A stretch of DNA of 34,359 nucleotides from Thermoplasmata archaeon (GCA_027314165.1 DAHVCH010000022.1:1-34359), one strand, 5' to 3'; numbered from the stretch's first letter, positions 1 to 7,537 are shown. Notes: generated from the letters alone by a model not told the origin. Numbers and translations are program-made.

Positions 1-1
1 G

Positions 2-382
2 GACCTCCCGGCGGAGGGGCTCTCGGACGCCGAGCTGGTGGAAGGGCTGACGGCGCGGGTCCAGGTCGAGGAGGACTTCCGGTGGCTGAAGGACCGGGAC
101 GTGGTGTCGGTCAAACCGTTCTACGTGTGGCACGACGCGACGGTGCCCGGCCACATCTTCCTGTGTGTGACGGGGCTGCTGCTGCTCCGCTACCTCCAGT
201 GGGAGCCGTGGGAGCTGAACCTGTCGATGCCGAAGCTGGTGGGCCTGCTGGAGCACATCCGGGTGGTCCTCGTGAGAGCCCAGGACGGCTCGCCGAAGAT
301 GGTCCTCGAGCAGATGGATCGGGAGGAGGCCCTGGTGTTCTCGAAGCTGAACCTGGGACGGTTCATCCCCTCGGTGGAGTGA
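2..382 (+). mobile_element. Transposase C-terminal fragment, IS4/IS1634-like DDE (partial)
   Basis: The frame is open from base 2 and ends at a TGA at 380-382, so only the C-terminal ~126 residues lie in the window. The stretch ARVQVEEDFRWLKD looks like the last catalytic block of IS4-superfamily DDE transposases, where the third acidic residue sits in a helix of the Y/R-x-VE-x-x-F-R-x-LK type. It is followed by a hydrophobic segment (GLLLLRYLQW) and a charged tail. The family assignment comes from this motif pattern only. Whether the element is intact upstream cannot be seen. Decayed genes begin directly downstream, which fits an insertion hot spot. Confidence 0.6.
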
Positions 383-447
383 GAATCTATCCTCGAGAAG
401 CCGGGGTTCCCGGAGTACAGGTGCTACGCGTTTCTCCTCGAGGATTC
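383..447. repeat. Imperfect inverted repeat after the transposase
   Basis: Arms at about 383-400 (GAATC..CCTCGAGAA) and 431-447 (TTCTCCTCGAGGATTC) are near-complementary and contain the hexamer CTCGAG. The repeat starts right after the transposase stop. It could be the transcript end of the element or part of an insertion-sequence terminus. No target duplication can be judged without the other end. Confidence 0.4.
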
Positions 448-512
448 ACCCCTGCTGTCCAGGTCGAGCTTAAGAGGTGCTTGGAACTCCCGCGAGCTTG
501 GAGGGGGCGAAG

Positions 513-1103
513 ATGCGAAAGATCACCGCGAATGTGTACATGACCCTGGACGGCCGCGGCGCGTTCCCGAAGTATCCAGGCTCCGACCGCTCCTCGAGGA
601 CGGCGCCCGCGCTCTTCCGGCACATGTGGATCGCGCGCTACGGCGATGTCTCCACCGTGGTCATGGGCAGAAGGTCCTTCCTTGGCCACCGCCGCGTGTG
701 GTCGGGGAAAGCGCGAAAGCCCGAGGACCCCAAGTTCTGCCATGAGTACTCGAGCTTCCTTGACGGGGTCGAGAAGGTCTGTCTCTCACGTCATCTCAAG
801 GCTCCCGGCTGGGAGAATTCCCGGATCCTGAATGGAGACCTCGCTCGGATCTTGACGAAGCTCAAGCAGGAGAAGGGCGGGAACATTCTGGTGGAGGGCG
901 GCCCTCGCGTCGTGAAGGAGGTCCTCCAGCGTGGATTGGCCGACGACTACTGGTTCTTCGTCATGCCTGTGGTCTATGGAAAGGGCCCGCAATACTGGGG
1001 GGGAGGCCTGAAGGGCCAGACGACCCTGAAGCTCGTGGAGACGAAGGACTGTGAGGACGGGGAGATCCTGCTGCATTACGCGGCGGTCCGTGGGGGAAAG
1101 TGA
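513..1103 (+). CDS. Dihydrofolate reductase-like / RibD C-terminal family oxidoreductase
   Basis: Predicted soluble protein of 196 aa. The N-terminus (ITANVYMTLDGRGAFP) is the first strand and loop of the DHFR/RibD-C fold, where the LDG motif is typical. A central VMGRRSF matches the cofactor-contacting segment, and a C-terminal ILVEGGPRVVKEVLQ matches the GG-containing NADP-binding turn. The family reduces pteridine- or pyrimidine-like substrates with NAD(P)H; the true substrate is unknown. I chose ATG 513 because GGAGGG lies 6-11 nt upstream; a longer frame from 477 has no such signal. A truncated paralogue follows at 1191, so this was a tandem duplication. A real biosynthetic role is not implied by context. 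Confidence 0.72.
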   Translation: MRKITANVYMTLDGRGAFPKYPGSDRSSRTAPALFRHMWIARYGDVSTVVMGRRSFLGHRRVWSGKARKPEDPKFCHEYSSFLDGVEKVCLSRHLKAPGWENSRILNGDLARILTKLKQEKGGNILVEGGPRVVKEVLQRGLADDYWFFVMPVVYGKGPQYWGGGLKGQTTLKLVETKDCEDGEILLHYAAVRGGK

Positions 1104-1190
1104 GCTCGGCTCCCGCCTGAAGATTGGCCGCGCTCGCCACGGACTCTCCATCCGCCGGGGAGAATACCGGCGGTCTCGAAGCGATCGGAA

Positions 1191-1475
1191 ATGACCCGCT
1201 CCGTGAGCCTGCAGATGTACCTCACGCTGGACGGGTACAACGAGTTCCCCACGTACCCGGGCTCGAATCCGGCGAACGACGAGCCCGACCCGATCGCGGA
1301 GGAGATGTGGATCAAGAGGTGGGATTCGATCGACGCTCTCCTGTTCGATCCCCAGACCTATGATGAATGGGCCGACTTCTGGCCCCTGGAGAAGAGTACC
1401 TCCGACGAGCATCCGTGGTTCCGCCAGATGTCCGAGTTCTCTGAGAGGGTCGAGAAGATCGTGCTGGTCCGGTAG
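1191..1475 (+). pseudogene. Truncated DHFR/RibD-C-like paralogue
   Basis: Encodes 94 aa resembling the first half of the gene at 513: SLQMYLTLDGYNEFPTYPG aligns with the intact copy, and both share the EMWI/HMWI block and a VEK-hydrophobic segment. The frame stops at 1473-1475 right after VEKIVLVR, where the intact paralogue goes on for about 90 more residues including the GG cofactor turn. The missing part is replaced by a fragment of another gene in the opposite orientation, with a junction near 1463-1475. It is probably non-functional. Confidence 0.65.
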
Positions 1476-1666
1476 GCCTTCAACGCTTCGAACTTCTCCT
1501 TGAGACCAAGGTGCTCACGGAGGGCGATCGCCCGATCCAGGTCCTCGCAGAAGCTGCAGTCGTTGATCTGGGAGACGAGGTCGGTGAGGAGGATCCGGAG
1601 CTTCCGGTCCAAGGAGACCCTCCTGCTCGAGGCCTTCGGTCGAAAGCTCCTGCCCATGATGGGATC
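1463..1666 (-). pseudogene. Carboxymuconolactone decarboxylase/AhpD-like remnant
   Basis: On the minus strand the ~67-residue segment from DPIMGR to AYRTS carries SQINDCSFCEDLDRA, the CxxC helix pattern of the carboxymuconolactone decarboxylase/AhpD fold, followed by LGLKEKFEALKAYRTS, also typical of that family. Similarity ends abruptly on both sides: at about 1463 it meets the truncated DHFR-like gene and near 1666 it meets the TetR remnant. The remaining helices and any credible start are absent. I read it as an internal fragment left by rearrangement, not a working thiol peroxidase. Confidence 0.5.
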
Positions 1667-1669
1667 GGT

Positions 1670-2046
1670 GTTCGGGGAGAGCGGGGTCCGGCGTGGAGGC
1701 GGGCGTCGGATCGTTCTCGGGTTCCTCCAGTTCTGGGACGTGGGGGACCGCCGACAGACGATGGCTGGGCTTCTACGGGCCGCCGGCTCGGGCACCCGGC
1801 TCCCGGACGCATTGAGGGCGCTGCTCGTGAACCAGCTCGGTCGGCAGCTGCTCTCCAAGAAGATGCCCGAGCGGGAGCTGTCCCGCTCGCGCGGAAATGC
1901 TCGCGAGCCAGCTCTTCGGGGTGGCGTTGGCGTGATACGTGTTCCGCTGGGAACCGTTGGCCACGATGAGCCCGGAGTCCCTGGCAGAGGCGCTGGGACC
2001 CGTCCTGGACCGCTACCTCCGGGCCCCTCTACCGGGGCTCCGCTGA
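1670..2046 (+). pseudogene. TetR/AcrR-family regulator remnant, frameshift plus in-frame TGA
   Basis: Frame 3 encodes a TetR C-terminal-type ligand domain start (GFLQFWDVGDRRQTMAGLLR, then LPDALRALLVNQLGRQLLS). Around 1865-1896 the homology moves to frame 1, giving MLASQLFGVALA, then a TGA at 1933-1935, then YVFRWEPLATMSPESL and LGPVLDRYL before the stop at 2044-2046. In TetR relatives this block normally reads A-R-Y-V, so the TGA most simply comes from CGA. The N-terminal helix-turn-helix is missing; its place is taken by the antisense remnant at 1463-1666. At least three lesions mean it is dead. Confidence 0.55.
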
Positions 2047-2084
2047 AGCGGCTCGGAGGGAAGTTCAGCGCCGGCGATGAGGCC

Positions 2085-2669
2085 TCAGGAGGGCTGGGGT
2101 CGGGCGCGGACCCGCTTCGAAACGACCCATCGCCTCAGGGCGATCTTGCGGTCCTTTTTGAACCCCGCCTTCTCGAACATCCCCAGCGTCCCGCTGCATA
2201 GGATGGAGCACGAGGTTCTCTCGTCGGTGTAGTCCTCAGGGTAAGCCTCGACGACGCCCCCTCCGAGCTCCCCGATGTACCGCAGGGCCTCGCGAAGTGC
2301 GAGAGAGGCGACCCCTTCCCCCCGGCGTTCCCGGTCGATGAAGAAGCACGTGATCCGTCAATCCGGGAGCTTGGCCAGTCCCTTCTCGGATTCTTTGGAG
2401 CTTCGGATGGTGGGGAGCTCGCCCGTGGGCCCGAACTGGCACCACCCGACAGCCGCTGCGCCGTCGAAGACCAGGGCTGCGTGCGCCCTGCCTTCGCGGA
2501 CGTAGGCCTCCTTCAGCTCGCGGTAGCGACCCGCCCACTCCTTGTTCTCGCCGGGTCGAAGGTGGAAGGAGATGCACCAGCAACCCCCAAAGATGCCGTT
2601 GTGCTTCTCGACAAGCCGGGCGAACGCGGGCCAGGTCCTCTGGGAGAGCGGTTCCGACCGGAGGGCCAT
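2085..2669 (-). pseudogene. GNAT-family N-acetyltransferase with in-frame TGA
   Basis: Reading through one TGA (minus-strand codon at 2360-2358) gives a collinear 194-residue GNAT protein. Part one (ATG 2669) has FGGCWCISFH and AAVGWCQFGP, the acceptor side and strands before the acetyl-CoA site. After the TGA the same frame continues with RITCFFIDRERRGEGVA, which holds the acetyl-CoA pyrophosphate loop R-x-x-G-x-G/A, then SLALREALRYI and a C-terminal MFEKAGFKKDRKIAL. The TGA falls where the family usually has a tryptophan (LPDW-RITCFF), so a single TGG to TGA change explains it. Without readthrough the 103-aa product lacks the cofactor loop and should be inactive. Confidence 0.72.
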
Positions 2670-2774
2670 AGGTCACCTTCGAAGAAGATCGAAGGAGCTC
2701 TTGGATAGGAGATGATCTCGCCGCTGCGCGCAGAGCGGGACCGAAGGTAGGGTGGACGGCTCTCGGGGGGCCGT

Positions 2775-3173
2775 CTACTTGGTGACCAGGTCGAGGCGCC
2801 GAATGACGAACTCGTTACCATCGGGATCCGCAAAGACCCCGAGCGTGACCTTGGCGATGGGGGTCATGAACGAGTGGGCTTCGTCCACGATCGTCCCTCC
2901 CCGCTTGCGGATCTCCTCGCACGCAGCATGGGGGTCATTGTGGGAGAACACGATACCGCTGACCGTCCCGGCGGGCCGTCCCCCTTCCCCTTCACCCATC
3001 ACGTGCATGGTGAGCTGGACGTTCGTCCCGGGGATCGCGTACGCGGCCCGGGAGGCCCGTTCGTTGAACTGCAGCTCCTTCAACCGCAGCACCTCGGTGT
3101 AGAACTTCCGAGCGCGCTGGATGTCCGTCACGTGGATGGTCACCGCCTCCAGGGTCTCGATCACATCTGTCAT
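2775..3173 (-). CDS. VOC-superfamily (glyoxalase/bleomycin-resistance-like) protein
   Basis: A 132-aa protein with the two beta-alpha-beta-beta-beta modules of the vicinal oxygen chelate fold. Module one covers VTIHVTDIQRARKFYTEVL, the typical DxxRAxxFY opening. Module two ends with GVFADPDGNEFVIRR, the common DPDGNxF finish. Members are metal-dependent lyases, isomerases, dioxygenases or binding proteins, and the substrate cannot be read from the sequence. A purine-rich GGAGAAG sits shortly upstream of ATG 3173 on the minus strand, and a GGTTATC box lies about 40 nt upstream. It follows the LigB-like gene in the same direction, 63 nt after its stop, so the two may form one unit. Confidence 0.8.
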   Translation of the reverse strand: MTDVIETLEAVTIHVTDIQRARKFYTEVLRLKELQFNERASRAAYAIPGTNVQLTMHVMGEGEGGRPAGTVSGIVFSHNDPHAACEEIRKRGGTIVDEAHSFMTPIAKVTLGVFADPDGNEFVIRRLDLVTK

Positions 3174-3236
3174 GTCCGGTCTTCTCCGTACCGCTCCCAG
3201 GCCCCTTCCCTGATAACCCGTCGGGAGGAGGGTACC

Positions 3237-4043
3237 TCAACCCTGGTGGGGCTCGAAAGCCACCGTCGACATGCTGAATCCGCCGAAAGCGTAGTCCTGG
3301 TGGACGATCCGAGGGCGCAGGTCGTTTCCGACCGCTCCGAGAAGGGTGAACAGCGGACCCAGCGCTCCCTCGGGCTTCACCGCGTCCCACTTCCTTCGGT
3401 CGAACTTGGCAAGCCCTTCCTGGTCGAGGGCAACGACCCGCTCGAGGATCTCGGCCTCGATCCGCTCGCCTTCGGGCCACCTCGCGCCGGGGTCCTGGCG
3501 GAACCGGGCAAAGTCATGGACGATCGAACCGGTGGCGATGAATGCCACCCGCTGGGGGCGGTTCTGCAGGGCGAGGCGGATCGCGCGCCCCCACCGAAGA
3601 TGGAGCTCGGGGTCGGAGGCGGTGATCGACAGTGGGACCACCGGGACGCGGGCACCAGGGGCAAGATGCATCAGCGGGGCCCAGGCCCCGTGGTCGAGAC
3701 CCCAGTCACGGGTCCCCTGTACCGGGAGTCCGGCGTGCTGGCCCTCTTCCACCAACCTCCTCGCGAGTTCGGGGTCTCCGGGCGGCGCATACCGTACCTG
3801 AGCGAGCGCTGGGGGCATCCCCGAGAAGTCGAAGACCTGGCGTGGGTGCGGGTCGACGTTGACCCGGAGTCCTCCGGTAGAAACCCAATGGGGGGTGGAG
3901 ACGACGATGACCTCGGGTCGGACCCGCTCCAAGAGCCTCAGGTCCTCGAGCGCTCGGGCCGAACGCGCGCCCACACCTTCGAAGGAGGGTGGGTGGATCA
4001 GGAACGGGGCATTGGGGACGTAGGCTGCAAAGGCGATCGACAC
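3237..4043 (-). CDS. Class III extradiol ring-cleavage dioxygenase (LigB/DODA-type)
   Basis: This 268-aa protein has the layout of DODA/LigB enzymes, which use a single divalent metal. Likely metal or acid-base residues are His17 (FLIHPPS), His52 (VVSTPHW) and His118 (GLDHGAWAPL); ATGSIVHDF matches the conserved SGxxxH strand. Members open catecholic rings or act on related aromatics. The start is GTG 4043, because a minus-strand CTTAATACT box (4064-4072) is centred 25 nt upstream, the spacing expected of a leaderless archaeal mRNA. The nearby ATG at 4048 is out of frame. A HxlR-type regulator is divergently placed, so regulation by a redox or aromatic signal is plausible but inferred. Confidence 0.82.
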   Translation of the reverse strand: MSIAFAAYVPNAPFLIHPPSFEGVGARSARALEDLRLLERVRPEVIVVSTPHWVSTGGLRVNVDPHPRQVFDFSGMPPALAQVRYAPPGDPELARRLVEEGQHAGLPVQGTRDWGLDHGAWAPLMHLAPGARVPVVPLSITASDPELHLRWGRAIRLALQNRPQRVAFIATGSIVHDFARFRQDPGARWPEGERIEAEILERVVALDQEGLAKFDRRKWDAVKPEGALGPLFTLLGAVGNDLRPRIVHQDYAFGGFSMSTVAFEPHQG

Positions 4044-4063
4044 GGCATCACTACAGATGCAGG

Positions 4064-4072
4064 AGTATTAAG
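4064..4072 (-). promoter_or_regulatory. TATA-like box for the LigB-type gene
   Basis: The minus-strand sequence CTTAATACT is centred about 25 nt before GTG 4043. This places the predicted transcription start at or next to the start codon, so the mRNA is probably leaderless. Confidence 0.5.
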
Positions 4073-4135
4073 GGGCTCACGGCCGGTGCCAGGAGCGGCT
4101 CCTCCGGGGGGGAGCGAGGATTGCTGCAGTCGCGA

Positions 4136-4144
4136 TAGTATTAT
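4136..4144 (+). promoter_or_regulatory. TATA-like box for the HxlR-type gene
   Basis: The AT-rich TAGTATTAT stands out in GC-rich surroundings. It is centred 29 nt before ATG 4169 but only about 11 nt before ATG 4151, which favours the inner ATG as the translation start on a leaderless transcript. Confidence 0.45.
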
Positions 4145-4168
4145 CCCTTCATGGGTGATAGCTTTGAC

Positions 4169-4642
4169 ATGGCTCCTACCCCGACCCTCCTGGCCCCGAC
4201 CGTACGCACGACCTCCAGGTCCGCAAACCGATCCAGGGGGTGCCCCCTGGGCGACCTCCTTCACTTCCTCGGAAAGCCCTACGTCCTCGACCTGCTTCGC
4301 GTCTTCCACGAGTCCCCGGGGGCGCACAGGTTCGTCGACCTGCAGCGCCGACTGGAGATCTCGCCGAACACCCTCGCGGCACGCCTGCACGACCTCGTGG
4401 ACGCGGGTTTCCTGGTCCGCACCGCGTACAACGAGATCCCCCCACGTGTGGACTACGAGGCCACCCGGAAGACCCGGGAACTGGACGACATCTTCGATGC
4501 GATGCGGCTCTGGTCCAAGCGGAACGACCTCGGTCCCTCGCCGGCCATCACGGTCACCGCCCCCATGGTTTCCGCGGGTCGCGCGGTTCCGCGCGCGGAG
4601 GGGGGCGCTCAGCTCCCCGCGGGGTCGAAGCGGTACGTGTAG
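4169..4642 (+). CDS. HxlR/MarR-like winged-helix transcriptional regulator
   Basis: A 157-aa protein from ATG 4169 (163 aa if ATG 4151 is used). The core LLHFLGKPYVLDLLRVF followed by FVDLQRRLEISPNTLAARLHDLVDAGFLVR is the HxlR winged helix: a helix-turn-helix centred on ISPNTLAARL and a wing that ends in an Arg-rich strand. The second half (YEATRKTRELDDIFDAMRLW) matches the dimerisation helix seen after the wing. The C-terminal ~40 residues look disordered. It is divergent from the dioxygenase gene, so it may control it. Its last 34 bases overlap the convergent gene ending at 4609. Confidence 0.78.
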   Translation: MAPTPTLLAPTVRTTSRSANRSRGCPLGDLLHFLGKPYVLDLLRVFHESPGAHRFVDLQRRLEISPNTLAARLHDLVDAGFLVRTAYNEIPPRVDYEATRKTRELDDIFDAMRLWSKRNDLGPSPAITVTAPMVSAGRAVPRAEGGAQLPAGSKRYV

Positions 4643-6354
4643 CCCTTCTGAAAGTCCCCTTCGCGTGTCACCCGACCACCGGGCACCTCCCAGCGCGGAG
4701 GATCGGGGACGCGGTCGGGACGACCGTCCACGAGGTCGCTCAGCTCGGAGTCCAGGTACTCGAAGTCGGTCGCAGCCTCCGGTGAGAGCTTCTTCTCGGT
4801 GAGGAGGCTCGCCAGCAGGTGCAGGCCGGAGGGGCGGCCACGCCACCGGACGGCGAGGAAGTCCTTGCGCGCCGGGGCCTCCTTCACGACCAGGTCGCGC
4901 AAGGTCCGGTAGGGTGCTCTCGTGCGGTAATCCTTCGGGGGAGCAGGAAGGTGCTGCTTCGCGGCTCGCAACGTTTGGACCAACGACCGCCAGGAATCCA
5001 CGGTCCTCTCGCTGGACTCCCAGGGGTCGCCCGTCCCTCCCGCCAGGTCAGGTTCGCCCGTGCCAGGGGTCGTGCTGCCGGTGGCGGCACCGAGCTCTCC
5101 GGCGGCGGGTCCGGAGGGGGCGCCTCGTTGCAGGAGGAGCTGGTAGGAGAGCGAGGCTCCGGTCGAGCCCGGCGGAGGCGCTCGGATCGCGACCAGCTCG
5201 CAATCCGGGTAACGGTTCGGGTGGAGCACGATGAACGGGCCCCTCTCCGGAGAGTCCAGCAGGAGGGACAGGGCCTGGTTGACGCTCTCGACGCTTCTCC
5301 GCTGGGCCAGCTCGCTCAAGCGCACGAGGGCGAGCCGTGGCGGGGTCTCGATCCGGGGACGGAGCGCGAGGTCGTCCAGGACGGCCTGCGCCGCCTCGGC
5401 GGCCCAGGTCTGCGCCGGTGGTCGCTCGAGGAAGTGGTCCACCGCCCGTCCTCGGCCAAGGTGCCGGAGGATCCGGCCTCCGATGTCGTCGCTGCGCTCG
5501 CCCTGTACGAGGGTCAGCAGCCGTCGCACCAACCAGGGCTGCAGCTTGCCTCCGGCGGCCCGGGAGTCGGCCAGAAGGCCGGCCCAGCGTATGGGCATGG
5601 CCGCGGGCCACTCCTTGCGGAGCGGGCTCTCGCGGTACCATTGCAGGAGGAGCGCCCGGACCAGGGCCCCGGTGACGTGGAGCTCGTCCGCCTCCTGTTT
5701 CACTCGGGGGAGGAGCTCCCGAGCCTTCTCCTGCAGTCGGTGCCGAAGCTCCTCCTCGCCGGTCGACCTCCGCCCCATCTCCTCGAGCGGCAGCGAGTTG
5801 AGCTCCACGAGGTCGAAGTGCAGGGAGGGATCCATCGACAGGAACCGCCGTACCTCCTCGGGCTCCACGGGCGCCCCGGGGCGTCTGGGGAGAGGTAGCG
5901 GCACCAGCTCATCCCGCGGCGCCAGGACCGTGGGGGCCAGGTCGAGCGGAGGCAGCACGGGCCCGGGCCCGGCGGGCGTCCGAACGGTGGGAGTGGGGAG
6001 CCTTTCCGCATCTGGGGCCAGCGGTGACGCTTGGCCTCCCGTCCCCGGAACGACCGCCTCCGACGAGCCAGACCCCATGGGCGCTGCAGGAAAGGGCCGA
6101 GGAAGGGACGGCGCCGGGGAGGGGTGCTCGCTGCGGCCCGGGTCATTCCCCGAGGAGCCGGTCGACGGGATCGCAGTCGTCGTCGCCGAGGGAGGGAGTT
6201 CCGCAAAGCGGGCTGGGCGGTGGCGGTCGAGGTCCCTCAAGCGCGAGGCCTCGGACTCCCGAAGGCGTCGCTCCCGTTCCCACTTCTGCCACTGCTCCTC
6301 TCGGCGGCGCCGCCGCTCGTTCTCGAGCAAGTGGAGAGCTGATTCATTCGACAT
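4609..6354 (-). CDS. Unknown protein: coiled coil, proline-rich linker, helical domain
   Basis: I do not recognise this 581-aa protein. Residues ~8-45 are a highly charged Arg/Glu helix (ENERRRRREEQWQKWERE) likely to form a coiled coil. Residues ~50-165 are a Pro/Gly/Ser linker with no predicted fold. Residues ~165-400 are rich in Leu, Arg and Trp and look alpha-helical. A second low-complexity stretch around 405-445 precedes a C-terminal domain with FLAVRWRGRPSGLHLL. There is no signal peptide or membrane segment. The gene is divergent from the flotillin-like/GTPase genes across a 358-bp gap, so a link to that module is possible but only positional. The start is ATG 6354; no clear ribosome-binding site is seen. 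Confidence 0.7.
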   Translation of the reverse strand: MSNESALHLLENERRRRREEQWQKWERERRLRESEASRLRDLDRHRPARFAELPPSATTTAIPSTGSSGNDPGRSEHPSPAPSLPRPFPAAPMGSGSSEAVVPGTGGQASPLAPDAERLPTPTVRTPAGPGPVLPPLDLAPTVLAPRDELVPLPLPRRPGAPVEPEEVRRFLSMDPSLHFDLVELNSLPLEEMGRRSTGEEELRHRLQEKARELLPRVKQEADELHVTGALVRALLLQWYRESPLRKEWPAAMPIRWAGLLADSRAAGGKLQPWLVRRLLTLVQGERSDDIGGRILRHLGRGRAVDHFLERPPAQTWAAEAAQAVLDDLALRPRIETPPRLALVRLSELAQRRSVESVNQALSLLLDSPERGPFIVLHPNRYPDCELVAIRAPPPGSTGASLSYQLLLQRGAPSGPAAGELGAATGSTTPGTGEPDLAGGTGDPWESSERTVDSWRSLVQTLRAAKQHLPAPPKDYRTRAPYRTLRDLVVKEAPARKDFLAVRWRGRPSGLHLLASLLTEKKLSPEAATDFEYLDSELSDLVDGRPDRVPDPPRWEVPGGRVTREGDFQKGYTYRFDPAGS

Positions 6355-6712
6355 CGAAGATTCGGAGGGCCAGGCGCGCCCTCAGAGAAGAGAGGGGCTC
6401 CCGCGGGCATAACCGTTTCGACGCGGTTGGCCGATCGGGCACTGAACGCGTTCGTGGGTGCCCGCGGCGCGAACTCGCGGACCCGGCCCGGTACGCCTAA
6501 ATACGTGGCGTGGCATATCATCAAACAGCACGCGCACACCGGAGCTTTCTCGGTGAGCGCGCTGAAGTTCTCTATCGGGAGCGGAAGCGCGCACACCGTT
6601 GGCCTCGGGGAGTGCGTGCGTCGTTCTGGAAGGGCCAAGGCGAGCCCGGGCAAGGTCCGGGAGCGCCCGTCCCCCGGAGCGGGTTCTGAAGAACAACTGG
6701 AGGGCACAAGCA
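6355..6712. other. Divergent intergenic region with TATA box and long leader
   Basis: No convincing gene is seen in these 358 bp. The strongest signal is the plus-strand CTAAATAC box at 6497-6504. With the usual 25-nt spacing, transcription would start near 6528 and leave a leader of ~180 nt before ATG 6713, which has its own GGAGGG. Such a leader is unusual beside the leaderless genes elsewhere in the window. I could not identify a known riboswitch fold in it. Confidence 0.4.
6497..6504 (+). promoter_or_regulatory. TATA box upstream of flotillin-like gene
   Basis: CTAAATAC matches the archaeal TATA consensus well and is the most AT-rich spot in the region. It lies ~210 nt upstream of the first gene of the GTPase module and probably drives it. 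Confidence 0.5.
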
Positions 6713-7537
6713 ATGGACGTCATGGACGCCGCGGTCCTGGTCGGGGCGGCGGCCGGATCGCTGATGGCGATCGCGATCATCGCATGGTCGCTCTACGCCC
6801 GCTTCCTGGTCGTCGCGCCTCCGAGCCGCGCGCTGGTGATCTTCGGACGGACCTCCTCCCGACGTGAGGAGAAGGACCCCCTCGGGCGCACCTCCCGCGT
6901 GGGCGGTGCCCGATTCGTCGTCGGCGGCGCCGCCTTCGTGTTCCCCTGGACCCACCGCTACGAGAGCCTCGCGCTCGGCACGCTGGACGTCGATGTCCCG
7001 GTGCGCGCGACGCTTCTTTCCTCGGGGGAAGAGGCCCCCCGTGTGGAGCTCCGGCTGGGGGTGCAGGTGAAGATCTCGAGCGACCCGGAGGGGCTCCGGG
7101 CGGCGGCCGAGAACCTGCTGGGCAAGAGCGAGGTGGAGGTGCGCTCCCTGGTCCGTAGCGTCGTGGAAGGGCACGTGCACTCCGTGCTCGCCCGGGTGAG
7201 CTCCTACCTTCTCGAGGCCGAGCGGGAGAGGGTGGCCTCCGAGGTCCAGGTCCTCGCCGCGACCGACCTGGTCGCGATGGGGCTCGTCGTGCAGTCCATG
7301 GGGCTCAAGGAGATCGTGCACTTCCCGAGGGCCCCTCTGGGGAAGGCCCCCGACCCTCCGTATCCTCCGACACCGGAGCCGAACATCGACCGGACGCTCT
7401 GGGAGGTCGCCTCTCATCTCCGGCTGCTCGAGAAGCGCTTCGAGGAGTACGACCGGCGCAGTCGGACCCCAGAGATCCACTCGCTGGTGGGCGACCTCGC
7501 CGCGGGCGGCGGCCCGCGGGTGGCGGACCTGCGGTAG
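6713..7537 (+). CDS. Short flotillin-like SPFH/band-7 membrane protein
   Basis: A 274-aa protein. Residues ~6-30 form one membrane segment (AAGSLMAIAIIAWSLYARFL), followed at once by VVAPPSRALVIFGR, the start of the flotillin SPFH domain. Further matches are GGAAFVFPW, the acidic-basic strand VELRLGVQVKISSDPEGL, the helix AAAENLLGKSEVEVRSLV, EGHVHSVLARVS, and DLVAMGLVVQSMGLKEI near the domain end. Unlike classical flotillins it lacks the long coiled-coil tail and ends after ~90 extra residues with a short charged helix. SPFH proteins form membrane rings that scaffold other factors. ATG 6713 has GGAGGG 9 nt upstream. It is likely the membrane partner of the GTPase genes that follow. Confidence 0.75.
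   Translation: MDVMDAAVLVGAAAGSLMAIAIIAWSLYARFLVVAPPSRALVIFGRTSSRREEKDPLGRTSRVGGARFVVGGAAFVFPWTHRYESLALGTLDVDVPVRATLLSSGEEAPRVELRLGVQVKISSDPEGLRAAAENLLGKSEVEVRSLVRSVVEGHVHSVLARVSSYLLEAERERVASEVQVLAATDLVAMGLVVQSMGLKEIVHFPRAPLGKAPDPPYPPTPEPNIDRTLWEVASHLRLLEKRFEEYDRRSRTPEIHSLVGDLAAGGGPRVADLR

Noticed and set aside
1897-2669. TGA recoded as an amino acid in this genome
   Set aside because: Many intact genes here end in TGA, and the two internal TGAs would have to stand for different residues (Arg and Trp). Point mutation in decaying genes is simpler.
2874-4802. 642-codon plus-strand open frame
   Set aside because: It runs antisense to the VOC and LigB-type genes, which have clear motifs; its translation is Arg/Pro-rich with no family resemblance. 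Long shadow frames are expected at this GC content.
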